Source: an uncultured Bacteroidales bacterium
GTDB taxonomy: Bacteria > Bacteroidota > Bacteroidia > Bacteroidales > UBA932
Assembly (NCBI GenBank): GCA_944326305.1
Contig: CALVDL010000014.1
Location: 1 to 64,000 of the forward strand
Length of the DNA stretch: 64,000 nucleotides
Direction of reading: 5' to 3'
Part shown: positions 46,501 to 53,688 of the stretch, one piece after another
How the letters are laid out: each line of letters opens with the position of its first letter
Numbering within the stretch: position 1 is the first letter of the stretch
Program-made: the position numbers and the translations under genes
The notes under the pieces: generated by a model
Seen by the model: the letters and a program-made list of their open reading frames with translations, nothing else
Databases searched by the model: none
Told to the model about the DNA's origin: nothing

Positions 46501-46535
46501 GCCAACACCGCTGCGAGAATTCTATTCCGATTCAT
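43503..46535 (-). CDS. SGNH (DUF4886)-GH3 beta-glucosidase-like fusion protein
   Basis: A 1010-residue exported protein with a signal peptide (VCAAVAKAP). Residues about 28-275 form an SGNH-like DUF4886 domain: block I GNSFSQDAVEQN, then a later WDYVSLQQSS and the GYHLDL region. From about residue 290 it is a GH3 enzyme with the N-terminal barrel (KIYQLNQYVLG, GVDWTFSPMVDIARDARWGRIAEGYGEDP), the nucleophile region FVVADWNA (ADW instead of the common SDW), the alpha/beta sandwich domain, and a C-terminal fibronectin-III-like domain (KETVQWYICDP). GH3 enzymes remove beta-linked glucose or xylose; the SGNH part could be an esterase, so one protein may both deacylate and cut a decorated glycan. 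It overlaps the GH2 pseudogene start by 8 bases. Confidence 0.9.
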   Translation of the reverse strand: MNRNRILAAVLALLLAVCAAVAKAPGDTVRILAIGNSFSQDAVEQNLFELARADGIHLVIGNAYIAGCPIERHVVNSREDKAAYSYRKIEGDGIKREYRGKTLSGIIGDEKWDYVSLQQSSALSGMYETYEQWLPELYGYVKSRVSGKTRIVLHQTWAYAQDSENSGFKNYDRDQMKMYRAITGANDRAAKLLGIKTIIPSGTAVQNARTSFVGDRMTRDGYHLDLLWGRYTAACTWYEKLFGHVLGNSYVPEGLTPDYAEVAQRSAFEAVRHPDKVTKINVKELPVVYKDPSAALEDRVEDLLSRMTLTEKIYQLNQYVLGRNDNVNNIGEAVRKYPGQVGSLIYFGDDAVLRNAMQKQAVENTRLGIPILFGFDVIHGFRTIYPIPLAQAASWNPDLAGQACRVAAREAYSTGVDWTFSPMVDIARDARWGRIAEGYGEDPYLCSVFSAATVKAYQGDDLSEANNIAACLKHYVGYGASEAGRDYVPTEISRQTLWDTYLPSFKAGVDAGAVTLMSSFNNISGTPGSANHYTMTEVLKEKWRHRGFVVADWNAVEQLINQGLASDRKEAARLAFNAGLDMDMVDNCYQENLAALLREGLVSHERLDDAVRRVLRVKFMLGLFENPYTEERPQVERFMLPESLETVEQLAQETMVLLKNDGDVLPVKSNVRRIALVGPLAKDREDLLGSWYARGRAEDVVSIHDGLSSALSGRVELLYAEGCGFEGNDTSAFAQAVAVVDSADIVVVCLGEKRSWSGENASRSTIALPQVQEQLLAAVSRVGKPVVVLLSNGRSLDLTRIASMADAVLEIWQPGVMGGHAVAGILTGKYNPSGKLPVTFPYTTGQIPIYYNHRSSGRTGTQGRYQDIPSTPMYEFGYGLSYTEFEYGPLTVSVTGSADEVQSGSGDVLSISAEQRLTAEVTVTNTGGMDGKETVQWYICDPYSSVTRPVKELKHFEKQMLKVGESHTFTFEIDPARDLGFVDGDGNAFLEAGDYYIIVQDQRMKINVHE

Positions 46536-46590
46536 ATATCTGTTTTTTATTCTGTTTTACTGGCAATGGATAAAGGCAGTCACTAATAAG

Positions 46591-47059
46591 TCATTTCCCT
46601 TCTCGGGACTTGTTCGTCTTCAGCTGCATATAATATTCATGCATGATATACCATGCCTGCTTCCTGTAACCCTGGTCGGAGACAAGGCCCTTACGGTTCC
46701 AGCCTTCCTGATTGAGAGGGTGGAACCGGTACGGTGACCGGAAATCGAACAATATCCACGGTGAGACACCGGCAAGGTTGGGGATATGGCGGAACATCTC
46801 CAGGTTATCCCTGTAAAGCCTGGCCTGGTACTCTTCGCTCCATGAGCTCGTGACATCAGCATCGCCATGCTGTCCATAGAGGGCCTCTCCGCCGAACTCG
46901 GATATTATCAGGGGCTTGTCAGGAGTCACATCCCAGACTGCCTCAGAAGGGTCAACAGGCCACGGATGGTACCAGCCCATGTATTTGTTCACAGCCACCA
47001 CATCAAGATTTTCAGTAAACGGGTCATCCATTTCAAAATGACGGCTGCTGTCGTTAAAG
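46591..47059 (-). pseudogene. GH2 beta-glucuronidase-like gene, 3' fragment
   Basis: About 155 C-terminal residues of a GH2 catalytic barrel: VVAVNKYMGWY, then LIISEFGGEAL with the nucleophile Glu, and GVSPWILFDFRSPYR, which fits the glucuronidase branch. The 5' part is cut by the left end of the IS982 element (47060). The sequence on the other side of the element does not contain the missing half, so the loss is a deletion and not a simple insertion. It lies 55 bases upstream of the SGNH-GH3 gene on the same strand and once belonged to the same locus. Confidence 0.85.
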
Positions 47060-48124
47060 TAACGTGAGTTCGATGAATATATATTAGTTATTAACATATT
47101 GACTATTAGGAAAATAGCGAAAGTTTTTTGTATATTTGAAGAAGGAAAAACATCAAAAAACAAAAACAATCGCTATGATGATCACCGAGGACGAAATTAC
47201 AAAAATATTCTGTATGGCTGACGATTTCTGCAAAATATATGACAAATTCATTAGGACAAATGGCCTGGGACCTAAGCGGGATAGAAGGAAACGGGAGTAT
47301 CATCGTGCATCGAAAATGTCAGATTCGGAAGTCATTACCATCATGATACTGTTCCACTTCAGTGGGTACAAATGTCTGAAACATTTCTATGTCAGGCATG
47401 TCCTTGGGCATATGCGTCATCTGTTTCCTACTCCGGTGTCGTACAACAGGTTCACCGAGTTGGCGAGGAGAGTAATCGTGCCGTTCATCCTGTTCCTGAA
47501 GAAGTGCCTGATGGGCGGGTGCACAGGGATAAGTTTCGTGGACAGCACGGCACTGAGAGTCTGCCGGAACCAGAGGATACACCTGCATAGGGTATTCAAG
47601 GGACTGGCACAAAGAGGGCAATGCTCTATGGGATGGTTCTACGGCTTCAAGCTGCATCTGGTCTGCAATGAGAGAGGCGAGCTGCTCAGTTTCATGCTGA
47701 CGCCCGGTAACGTTGATGACCGGGATCCGCTCAGGAACTCCTCATTCCTGGAGAACATCTCGGGGAAACTCGTGGGGGACAAAGGGTACATAAGCAAGGG
47801 GTTGTTCGAAAAACTGTTTATAGATGGGATACAGCTCCTTACGAAACTCAGGAGCAACATGAAAGGGGCACTGATGACTGTTGCAGACAAGATCCTTGTC
47901 CGGAAGAGGGCGATGAGAGTGTCAACGATGAACTCAAGAACATGGCTCAGATTGAGCATTCCAGGCACCGTTCGGTCGCCAACTTCACCGTGAACCTCAT
48001 TGCAGGACTTTCTGCCTATTGTTTCTTCCCCAAAAAACCTATGATTGCTTTAGACAGATATAATACCATAGACGATTATAACCAGTTGACTTTGTTTTAG
48101 TTACTTTTCATCGAACTCACGTTA
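47060..48124 (+). mobile_element. IS982-family insertion sequence
   Basis: A 1065-base element bounded by perfect 18-base inverted repeats: TAACGTGAGTTCGATGAA at 47060-47077 and its complement at 48107-48124. Inside is a single transposase gene of the IS982 type. Flanking bases (CGTTAAAG on the left, ATATATGG on the right) show no target duplication, which suggests that an adjacent deletion removed one flank. A -7-like box (TATATTTG at 47131-47138) precedes the transposase. Confidence 0.92.
47175..48100 (+). pseudogene. IS982-type transposase, frameshifted near the 3' end
   Basis: DDE transposase with the family segments [65 protein letters not shown] and [12 protein letters not shown]. From the ATG at 47175 the first frame runs to 47993, but after about base 47914 (codons for VRKRA) it leaves the expected sequence. 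One missing base there restores [18 protein letters not shown] and [12 protein letters not shown] to the stop at 48100. The catalytic Asp residues come before the shift, but the C-terminal Glu-containing part (NDELK) is lost from the first frame. Inactivation is likely; a sequencing error cannot be excluded. Confidence 0.85.
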
Positions 48125-48285
48125 ATATATGGATATTTTAAGACATTCTACCCCCCTAAAAACCACGGCAACACCGTTCTCCGGTACATGGTTCACAGGG
48201 AAGAACCGGAAAATGCATGTTCTGTTATTTGTCGGTGTCGTTGTCATTGTGGTTATCAGTGATTATACGTAAATGGATTGTGCGT
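48125..48285. other. Gap between IS982 and the uxuA remnant
   Basis: A short minus-strand reading frame (starting with ATG near 48246, MTTTPTNNR) runs to the IS end with no recognisable similarity. It could be the start of a gene that once followed uxuA, but I cannot support that. TATGGAT just outside the IS resembles the flank of the solo end at 25221-25238. Confidence 0.3.
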
Positions 48286-48890
48286 TCATTTCGCCATGGA
48301 CCCTGCAATTCCCATCTGCAGTCCCCTGAGCTCGGCGATGCCTTTCATGCGTCCGTAGTACGAATACCCTGGGTTGGTGCGGCGTCCAAGGTCATCGCAC
48401 ATCTGGTGGCCGTGGTCAGGGCGGACAGGAATGGATACCTTTCTGCGCTGCTGCACTTCCAGCAAGGCCTTCATCATACCGTACATGTCCACATCCCCGT
48501 CAAGATGCCCGGCCTCGTAAAAATTGCCGTCATTGTCACGCTTGGTGCTTCTCAGATGCACGAAACCGACCCTGTCCCCGAACTCGAGCATCATCCCTGC
48601 AAGGTCGTTGTCCGGACGTACCCCGAAAGACCCGGTACACAGGCAGAGGCCGTTGGATACATTCGGCACAGCATCCACAAGCTTTCTGAAATCATCCGCT
48701 GTGGAAAGTATGCGCGGAAGGCCGAGGATAGGATACGGAGGATCATCCGGATGGATGACCATCTCCACCCCACATTCATCCGCCACCGGACAGACTTCAC
48801 GGAGGGAAAAGATAAGGTTGGCTCTCAGCATCTCAGGACCGACACCGTCATATCTCGCCAGGGCCTCACGGAAATTTTCCGGAGAATCAG
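48286..48890 (-). pseudogene. uxuA: Mannonate dehydratase uxuA, 3' fragment
   Basis: The C-terminal half of UxuA, which dehydrates D-mannonate to 2-keto-3-deoxygluconate in hexuronate breakdown. The readable sequence begins [13 protein letters not shown] (48882) and continues [62 protein letters not shown] and [11 protein letters not shown], all UxuA metal- and substrate-binding segments. The first about 190-200 residues are absent; upstream at 48887-48890 the sequence becomes the stop region of recQ in another frame. The break is a deletion joining the two genes. Confidence 0.88.
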
Positions 48891-51082
48891 TTCGCCACCT
48901 CGCACAGGAACTTGAGGCGCACGAGGCGCACTTCGAACTCCTCGTAGCCGCTTCCGAGCTCCTTCATGGCATCTTCTATGGAGTCGGATTCCGCCTCCTC
49001 CATGAAATAGTCATATATGTCCGAAACGGTGTCGTCATCAATGTTCTGGGTGATATAATAGTCGAGGTTCAGCTTCGTACCGGAGTATACTATGGCCTCC
49101 AGTTCGTCTATGAGTTCATCCATCTCCATACCCCTGGCGTCAGCTATGTCGTCCAGGGAATGTTTGCGGTCCACGCTCTGGATGATGAAAACCTTGTTGG
49201 CGGACTTGTTGACTATGGACTTGACCACGAAATCGTCAGGCCTGGTGATCTCGTTCTCCTCGACATACCTGCCGATGAGCTTGAGGAATTCTGCTCCGAA
49301 CTTCTTCGCCTTGCCTTCCCCTACGCCCTGGCAGTTCTTCAGTTCCTCCTCCGTCACCGGGTACATTATGGACATGTCCTCGAGGGATGCGTCGGAGAAG
49401 ATCACCCACGGCTGCAGCTTCAGCCGGTGGGCCATGTCATGCCTCAGGTCCTTGAGCATCGAAAGCAGGGCGGGATCACCGCCACCGCCGCCTTTTGCCC
49501 CGGACGGGACGTCATCGTCGTCATCCTCGCCCTCCACGAAATCGCGCTCACCGGTGAGCATGAGAGGATAAGGGTGGTCGTAGAAGTCAATGCCCTTACT
49601 GGTGACGGAAATCAGGCCATAGGACTCTATCTCCTTGGAAAGCAGATGGAGGATGAGCCCCTGATGTATGACCGCGCACCAGAAGCGCATCGAATGGTCC
49701 TTCCCGGCGCCGAACAGCTCCAGCTTGTCGTGCCGGTACGACTTGATCAGGGAGTTGGACTCCCCTGCCAGTATGTTTGCAAGATGCTCTATCTTGAAAT
49801 GCTCCGGGATTGACCGGACGAGCTCTATGACAAGGGACATCTCCTCCTGGCCGTCGAAGGTCTTCTTCGGGTGGAGACAGTTGTCGCAGGCACCGCAGTT
49901 GTCCTGGAGATAATCCTCCCCGAAGTAGTTGAGCAGCAGCTTCCTGCGGCACTGGTTCGACTCCGCGTAGGAGACAACCTCCAGCAGGAGCTGCTTTCCG
50001 ATCTCCTGCTCCGCCACCGGCTTGCCCTGCATGAACTTCTCCAGCTTCTGTATATCCTTGTAACGGTAGAAGGCGATGCATACGCCCTCCTGCCCGTCGC
50101 GGCCCGCACGGCCCGTCTCCTGGTAGTACCCCTCTATGCTCTTTGGTATGTCATAATGGATGACGAAGCGCACATCCGGCTTGTCTATCCCCATGCCGAA
50201 GGCGATGGTGGCCACTATCACGTCCACCTCCTCCATCAGGAACCTGTCCTGGTTCTCGGCCCTGGTCTTCGCATCCAGTCCGGCATGATACGGAAGGGCC
50301 TTTATACCGTTGATATTGAGGAGCTCGGCAAGTTCCTCGACCTTTTTGCGGCTCAGGCAGTAGATTATGCCGGACTTCCCCGGATTCTGCTTTATGAACT
50401 TGATTATCTCGCGTTTGGGATCGGACTTGTCCCTGATTTCGTAATACAGGTTAGGCCTGTTGAACGAGGACTTGAACACCTTGGCGTCGAGAAGGCCGAG
50501 ATTCTTCTGGATGTCGCTCTGAACCTTCGGGGTGGCAGTTGCCGTCAAAGCTATGACGGGAGCCGGGCCTATTTCCTCTATAATGGATTTGATGCGTCTG
50601 TACTCCGGCCTGAAGTCATGCCCCCACTCCGAGATGCAGTGCGCCTCGTCGACGGCATAGAAAGATATGTGTATCTCTTTGAGCAGGGCTATATTCTCCG
50701 GCTTCGTAAGGGATTCGGGAGCCACATACAGCAGCCTGGTCGCGCCTGACACGAGGTCCTCCTTGACCTCGGCGAGCTGGGTGCGGGAAAGTGACGAGTT
50801 CAGGAAATGGGCTATGCCCTCGTTCCCTGACACGAACCCGCGTATCGCGTCGACCTGGTTCTTCATCAGGGCGATGAGAGGGGATATGACTATCGCAGTA
50901 CCCTCCATGACAAGTGCCGGGAGCTGGTAGCAAAGGGACTTGCCCCCTCCCGTAGGCATGATGACAAAGGCGCTGCCTCCGGATACCAGATGCCTTATGA
51001 TCTTCTCCTGATCCCCCTTGAATGAATCAAAACCGAAAAATTCCTTCAGCTTCGACCGAAGCGTAGATGAGTCAATATCCAT
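48887..51082 (-). CDS. recQ: ATP-dependent DNA helicase RecQ
   Basis: A 731-residue 3'-5' helicase with the Walker A motif [14 protein letters not shown] (Lys48), DEAH box ([19 protein letters not shown]), helicase motif VI ([10 protein letters not shown]) and Zn-binding Cys set ([11 protein letters not shown]...NCGACDNC) in the RQC region. An HRDC-like domain and a C-terminal tail follow. It acts in recombination and replication-fork repair. The C-terminus (FLCEVAN, stop at 48887) ends just where the uxuA fragment begins, so a few native C-terminal residues may have been replaced. Start: ATG at 51082. Confidence 0.96.
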   Translation of the reverse strand: MDIDSSTLRSKLKEFFGFDSFKGDQEKIIRHLVSGGSAFVIMPTGGGKSLCYQLPALVMEGTAIVISPLIALMKNQVDAIRGFVSGNEGIAHFLNSSLSRTQLAEVKEDLVSGATRLLYVAPESLTKPENIALLKEIHISFYAVDEAHCISEWGHDFRPEYRRIKSIIEEIGPAPVIALTATATPKVQSDIQKNLGLLDAKVFKSSFNRPNLYYEIRDKSDPKREIIKFIKQNPGKSGIIYCLSRKKVEELAELLNINGIKALPYHAGLDAKTRAENQDRFLMEEVDVIVATIAFGMGIDKPDVRFVIHYDIPKSIEGYYQETGRAGRDGQEGVCIAFYRYKDIQKLEKFMQGKPVAEQEIGKQLLLEVVSYAESNQCRRKLLLNYFGEDYLQDNCGACDNCLHPKKTFDGQEEMSLVIELVRSIPEHFKIEHLANILAGESNSLIKSYRHDKLELFGAGKDHSMRFWCAVIHQGLILHLLSKEIESYGLISVTSKGIDFYDHPYPLMLTGERDFVEGEDDDDDVPSGAKGGGGGDPALLSMLKDLRHDMAHRLKLQPWVIFSDASLEDMSIMYPVTEEELKNCQGVGEGKAKKFGAEFLKLIGRYVEENEITRPDDFVVKSIVNKSANKVFIIQSVDRKHSLDDIADARGMEMDELIDELEAIVYSGTKLNLDYYITQNIDDDTVSDIYDYFMEEAESDSIEDAMKELGSGYEEFEVRLVRLKFLCEVAN

Positions 51083-51188
51083 TATGAAAAAAAATTAGCC
51101 ATCACTAAGGTATAATATTATTCTGAGCTTACCAAATAATAGACAGGCATTATTTCATATCAGACAAGGAAATTCCGTAACTAAATTG

Positions 51189-51196
51189 TATCTTTG
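51189..51196 (+). promoter_or_regulatory. -7 box of nhaA
   Basis: TATCTTTG fits TAnnTTTG. The predicted start near 51203 gives a leader of about 67 bases to the ATG at 51270 and excludes the earlier in-frame start at 51186. No good -33 box is seen. Confidence 0.5.
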
Positions 51197-51269
51197 CAGT
51201 TATGAATATCCGGCATCTGCACGGAAATTCAAAGAATTTAATGCCAACAGATCCGATCCCGGAACAACC

Positions 51270-52706
51270 ATGAACTCCACATCAGAAACAACAAACCATG
51301 ACAGCGCCAAGGCGCACAGGTTCTCTGGCTACCGGAACAGGGAAATCCTTCACATTTTCAACACCTTCTTCCACAACGAATCCACAGGTGGCATCCTGCT
51401 GCTCATCTGCGCGGTAATCGCGGTGACCCTCGCAAGCATCCCGGGAGGGGAATGGTTCGACAGGCTGTGGGAGACCAGCGCCAGCATCGGCATCGGGGAT
51501 TTCTCGATAGAGATGACATTGAGATACTGGATCAATGACGCCCTGATGGCCATTTTCTTCTTCGTAGTGGGACTTGAAATAAAGAGGGAGATGCTCGTGG
51601 GGCAGCTCTCGTCCATAAAGCGGTCCGCACTGCCAATAGTCGCCGCACTCGGTGGCATGCTGGTGCCTGCCGGGATATACTGGGCCTGCAATGCGGGGCA
51701 TCCGGAGAGCGTCCAGGGCTGGGGCATCCCCATGGCCACGGACATAGCCTTCGCCATAGGCATCCTGTCCCTGCTCGGTGACAGGGTCCCGCCGAGCCTG
51801 AAAGTATTCCTGACCGCCCTTGCAATAGTCGATGACATCGGGGCGATAATCGTTCTCGCAGTGTTCTACCCGGCCCATGCGCTGCATCTTGAATTCCTTG
51901 CATACGCGGGCATCATACTGGCCGTGCTGGCCGCCTTCAATGCGCTCAAACTGAAGAACAAGTACCTGTATATCGTCCCGGGGATAGTGATGTGGTATTT
52001 CACATACCGCTCCGGTATCCACGCTACCATCGCAGGGGTGCTCCTCGCCATGGTCATCCCGTCAAAAGGGAGCATCAACGAAATACGTTTCCAGAGCAGG
52101 ATCAGCCTGCTGCTTGAGAAATTCAAGATTACGAGCAACCGCAAGACCAACGTGCTCACAAGCCCCGAACAGCAGCATATCATCCACAGCATGAGCACAG
52201 AGCTCAAGAGCGTGGACCCGCTCCTGCACAGGTTCGAGAGCAAGCTGCACCCTATCGTCACTTTCATCATCATGCCGCTTTTCGCCCTGGCCAACGCCGG
52301 TGTCGCCCTTGACTTCAGCAGCATTTCGTCCGGCGGGCTGTCCCCTGTCACCCTCGGGATCGTCCTCGGCCTCCTCATAGGCAAGCCGGCAGGAATATTC
52401 ATTTTCAGCTTCATAAGCATAAAGATGAAGCTCGCGGCAAGGCCTACGGGGGTCACATGGACGCAGATGGCCTCCATCAGCATACTCGGGGGCATCGGCT
52501 TCACAATGTCGATATTCATAAACAACCTGGCCTTCTCCTCAGGAAGCCTCATTGACATCGGTAAGATCAGCATCCTTATTGCTTCGGCAAGCGCAGCCCT
52601 GCTCGGACTTCTCGCCATGAGGGTATCCTGCAGCGGCAAGGCCCCGGCCCTTACCGCCGAAGAAATACTTCCGGAAGAGACCAACAGGATTAAAACAGGC
52701 GTTTAA
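51270..52706 (+). CDS. nhaA: Na+/H+ antiporter NhaA
   Basis: A 478-residue inner-membrane antiporter with about 12 TM segments that expels Na+ in exchange for protons. Family segments include NDALMAIFFFVVGLEIKREM, GWGIPMATDIAFAIGIL and the ion-binding Asp pair in LAIVDDIGAIIVLA. The start at 51270 (MNSTSETT) agrees with the promoter at 51189. The soluble stretch between TM halves (about residues 280-340) is longer than in E. coli NhaA, as in many Bacteroidota proteins. It is divergent from recQ. Confidence 0.96.
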   Translation: MNSTSETTNHDSAKAHRFSGYRNREILHIFNTFFHNESTGGILLLICAVIAVTLASIPGGEWFDRLWETSASIGIGDFSIEMTLRYWINDALMAIFFFVVGLEIKREMLVGQLSSIKRSALPIVAALGGMLVPAGIYWACNAGHPESVQGWGIPMATDIAFAIGILSLLGDRVPPSLKVFLTALAIVDDIGAIIVLAVFYPAHALHLEFLAYAGIILAVLAAFNALKLKNKYLYIVPGIVMWYFTYRSGIHATIAGVLLAMVIPSKGSINEIRFQSRISLLLEKFKITSNRKTNVLTSPEQQHIIHSMSTELKSVDPLLHRFESKLHPIVTFIIMPLFALANAGVALDFSSISSGGLSPVTLGIVLGLLIGKPAGIFIFSFISIKMKLAARPTGVTWTQMASISILGGIGFTMSIFINNLAFSSGSLIDIGKISILIASASAALLGLLAMRVSCSGKAPALTAEEILPEETNRIKTGV

Positions 52707-52720
52707 TCCTATGCCTGAAA

Positions 52721-52738
52721 GAATTTTCGGGAAAATTC
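52721..52738. promoter_or_regulatory. Palindromic operator candidate upstream of the FKBP gene
   Basis: GAATTTTC-GG-GAAAATTC, perfect apart from the two central bases, followed by AAAACAGATTCTAA and two TAnnTTTG boxes. It is the same palindrome as at 26973-26990, placed 102 bases before the ATG. Confidence 0.5.
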
Positions 52739-52752
52739 AAAACAGATTCTAA

Positions 52753-52803
52753 TATTTTTGAGTATCTTTGTACGATTTGTCCCGCCGGCCAGGCGGGACA
52801 AAT
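52753..52803 (+). promoter_or_regulatory. FKBP promoter with a strong leader hairpin
   Basis: Two TAnnTTTG boxes (TATTTTTG at 52753-52760, TATCTTTG at 52763-52770) are followed by a 12-base perfect hairpin, ATTTGTCCCGCC (52775-52786) and GGCGGGACAAAT (52792-52803), with a 5-base loop. The expected transcription start is about 52777, so the 5' end of the message folds into the hairpin. No T-tract follows it. Confidence 0.55.
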
Positions 52804-52839
52804 CGGGTAAAATGACGACAATATTAAAACAATAGGACA

Positions 52840-53607
52840 ATGAAAACAATCAAAATCATCGCTGCAGCCGCCGCTGCAGTGGCAATGACGGCCGCCTGCA
52901 ATTCAGGCAGCACACCTAAAGTGGATGTGGACGTAGAGCTCCCTTCACAGGCAACGACCGATTCAGTGAGCTACCTTATCGGAGTGAACTTCGGCTATTT
53001 CATCAAGTACAACAACTTCGGAGATGACCTGAACTTCGCCCAGATCAAGAAAGGAATGATGGACTTCATCAAGGCCGAAGGCGACATGAACAGCCCTGAA
53101 TTCAACGCGCAGCTCGATGTCAACCCTGAAATGATGAACACCCTGTTCAACAAGTACATCAGCGCAAGGAACGAATACACGGCAGCCGTAAACAAGAAGA
53201 TCGGCGAGGAGTTCCTCAGCGAGAACGGCAAGAAAGTCGGCGTGGAGGTTACACAGAGCGGTCTGCAGTACAAGATCATCGAAGCCGGTAATGATGTAAA
53301 GGCAGGTCCTAAGGATACCGTATACGTACACTACACCGGAACCCTCATCGACGGTACCGAATTCGATGCAAGCGACAAGACCAAAGAGCCGGTCAAGATG
53401 ATGCTCAACAGGGTAATCAAAGGATGGACCGAGGGTCTCCAGCTCGTAGGTGAAGGCGGAAAAATCCAGCTGTTCATTCCTGACTCTCTCGCATACGGCT
53501 CCCGCCCTATGGGCAAGATCGGTCCTAACTCTACACTCATCTTCGACATCGATGTCGTGAAGGTAGGGAAAGCTCCGGTAGAGGAAGAGAAGGTCGACAA
53601 GAAATAA
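52840..53607 (+). CDS. FKBP-type peptidyl-prolyl isomerase lipoprotein
   Basis: A 255-residue lipoprotein (MTAACNSGS) that speeds folding of exported proteins. An N-terminal dimerisation helix region (about residues 30-130, FkpA/Mip-like) is followed by an FKBP domain at about 145-245, with VHYTGTLIDGTEFDAS, VIKGWTEGLQLVGEGGKIQLFIPDSLAYG and STLIFDIDVVKV. The key aromatic and Asp residues of the active site are present. It has its own promoter with a leader hairpin and a strong terminator, a stand-alone unit. Confidence 0.95.
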   Translation: MKTIKIIAAAAAAVAMTAACNSGSTPKVDVDVELPSQATTDSVSYLIGVNFGYFIKYNNFGDDLNFAQIKKGMMDFIKAEGDMNSPEFNAQLDVNPEMMNTLFNKYISARNEYTAAVNKKIGEEFLSENGKKVGVEVTQSGLQYKIIEAGNDVKAGPKDTVYVHYTGTLIDGTEFDASDKTKEPVKMMLNRVIKGWTEGLQLVGEGGKIQLFIPDSLAYGSRPMGKIGPNSTLIFDIDVVKVGKAPVEEEKVDKK

Positions 53608-53623
53608 TTACCTTTAAACAGAC

Positions 53624-53663
53624 AAAAAAACAGACGGCCCCCGAGAGAGCCGTCTGTTTTTTT
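53624..53663. terminator. Bidirectional terminator between FKBP and M3 peptidase
   Basis: AAAAAAACAGACGGC (53624-53638) pairs with GCCGTCTGTTTTTTT (53649-53663). It has an A-run on the left and a T-run on the right, so it can stop transcription from both converging genes. Confidence 0.9.
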
Positions 53664-53688
53664 GTCTTTATTGATTGGATACAGGCTT

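Noticed and set aside
47175..48100. Programmed frameshift in the IS982 transposase
   Set aside because: I see no slippery heptamer near 47914, and IS982 transposases are normally a single frame. A mutation or sequencing error is more likely.
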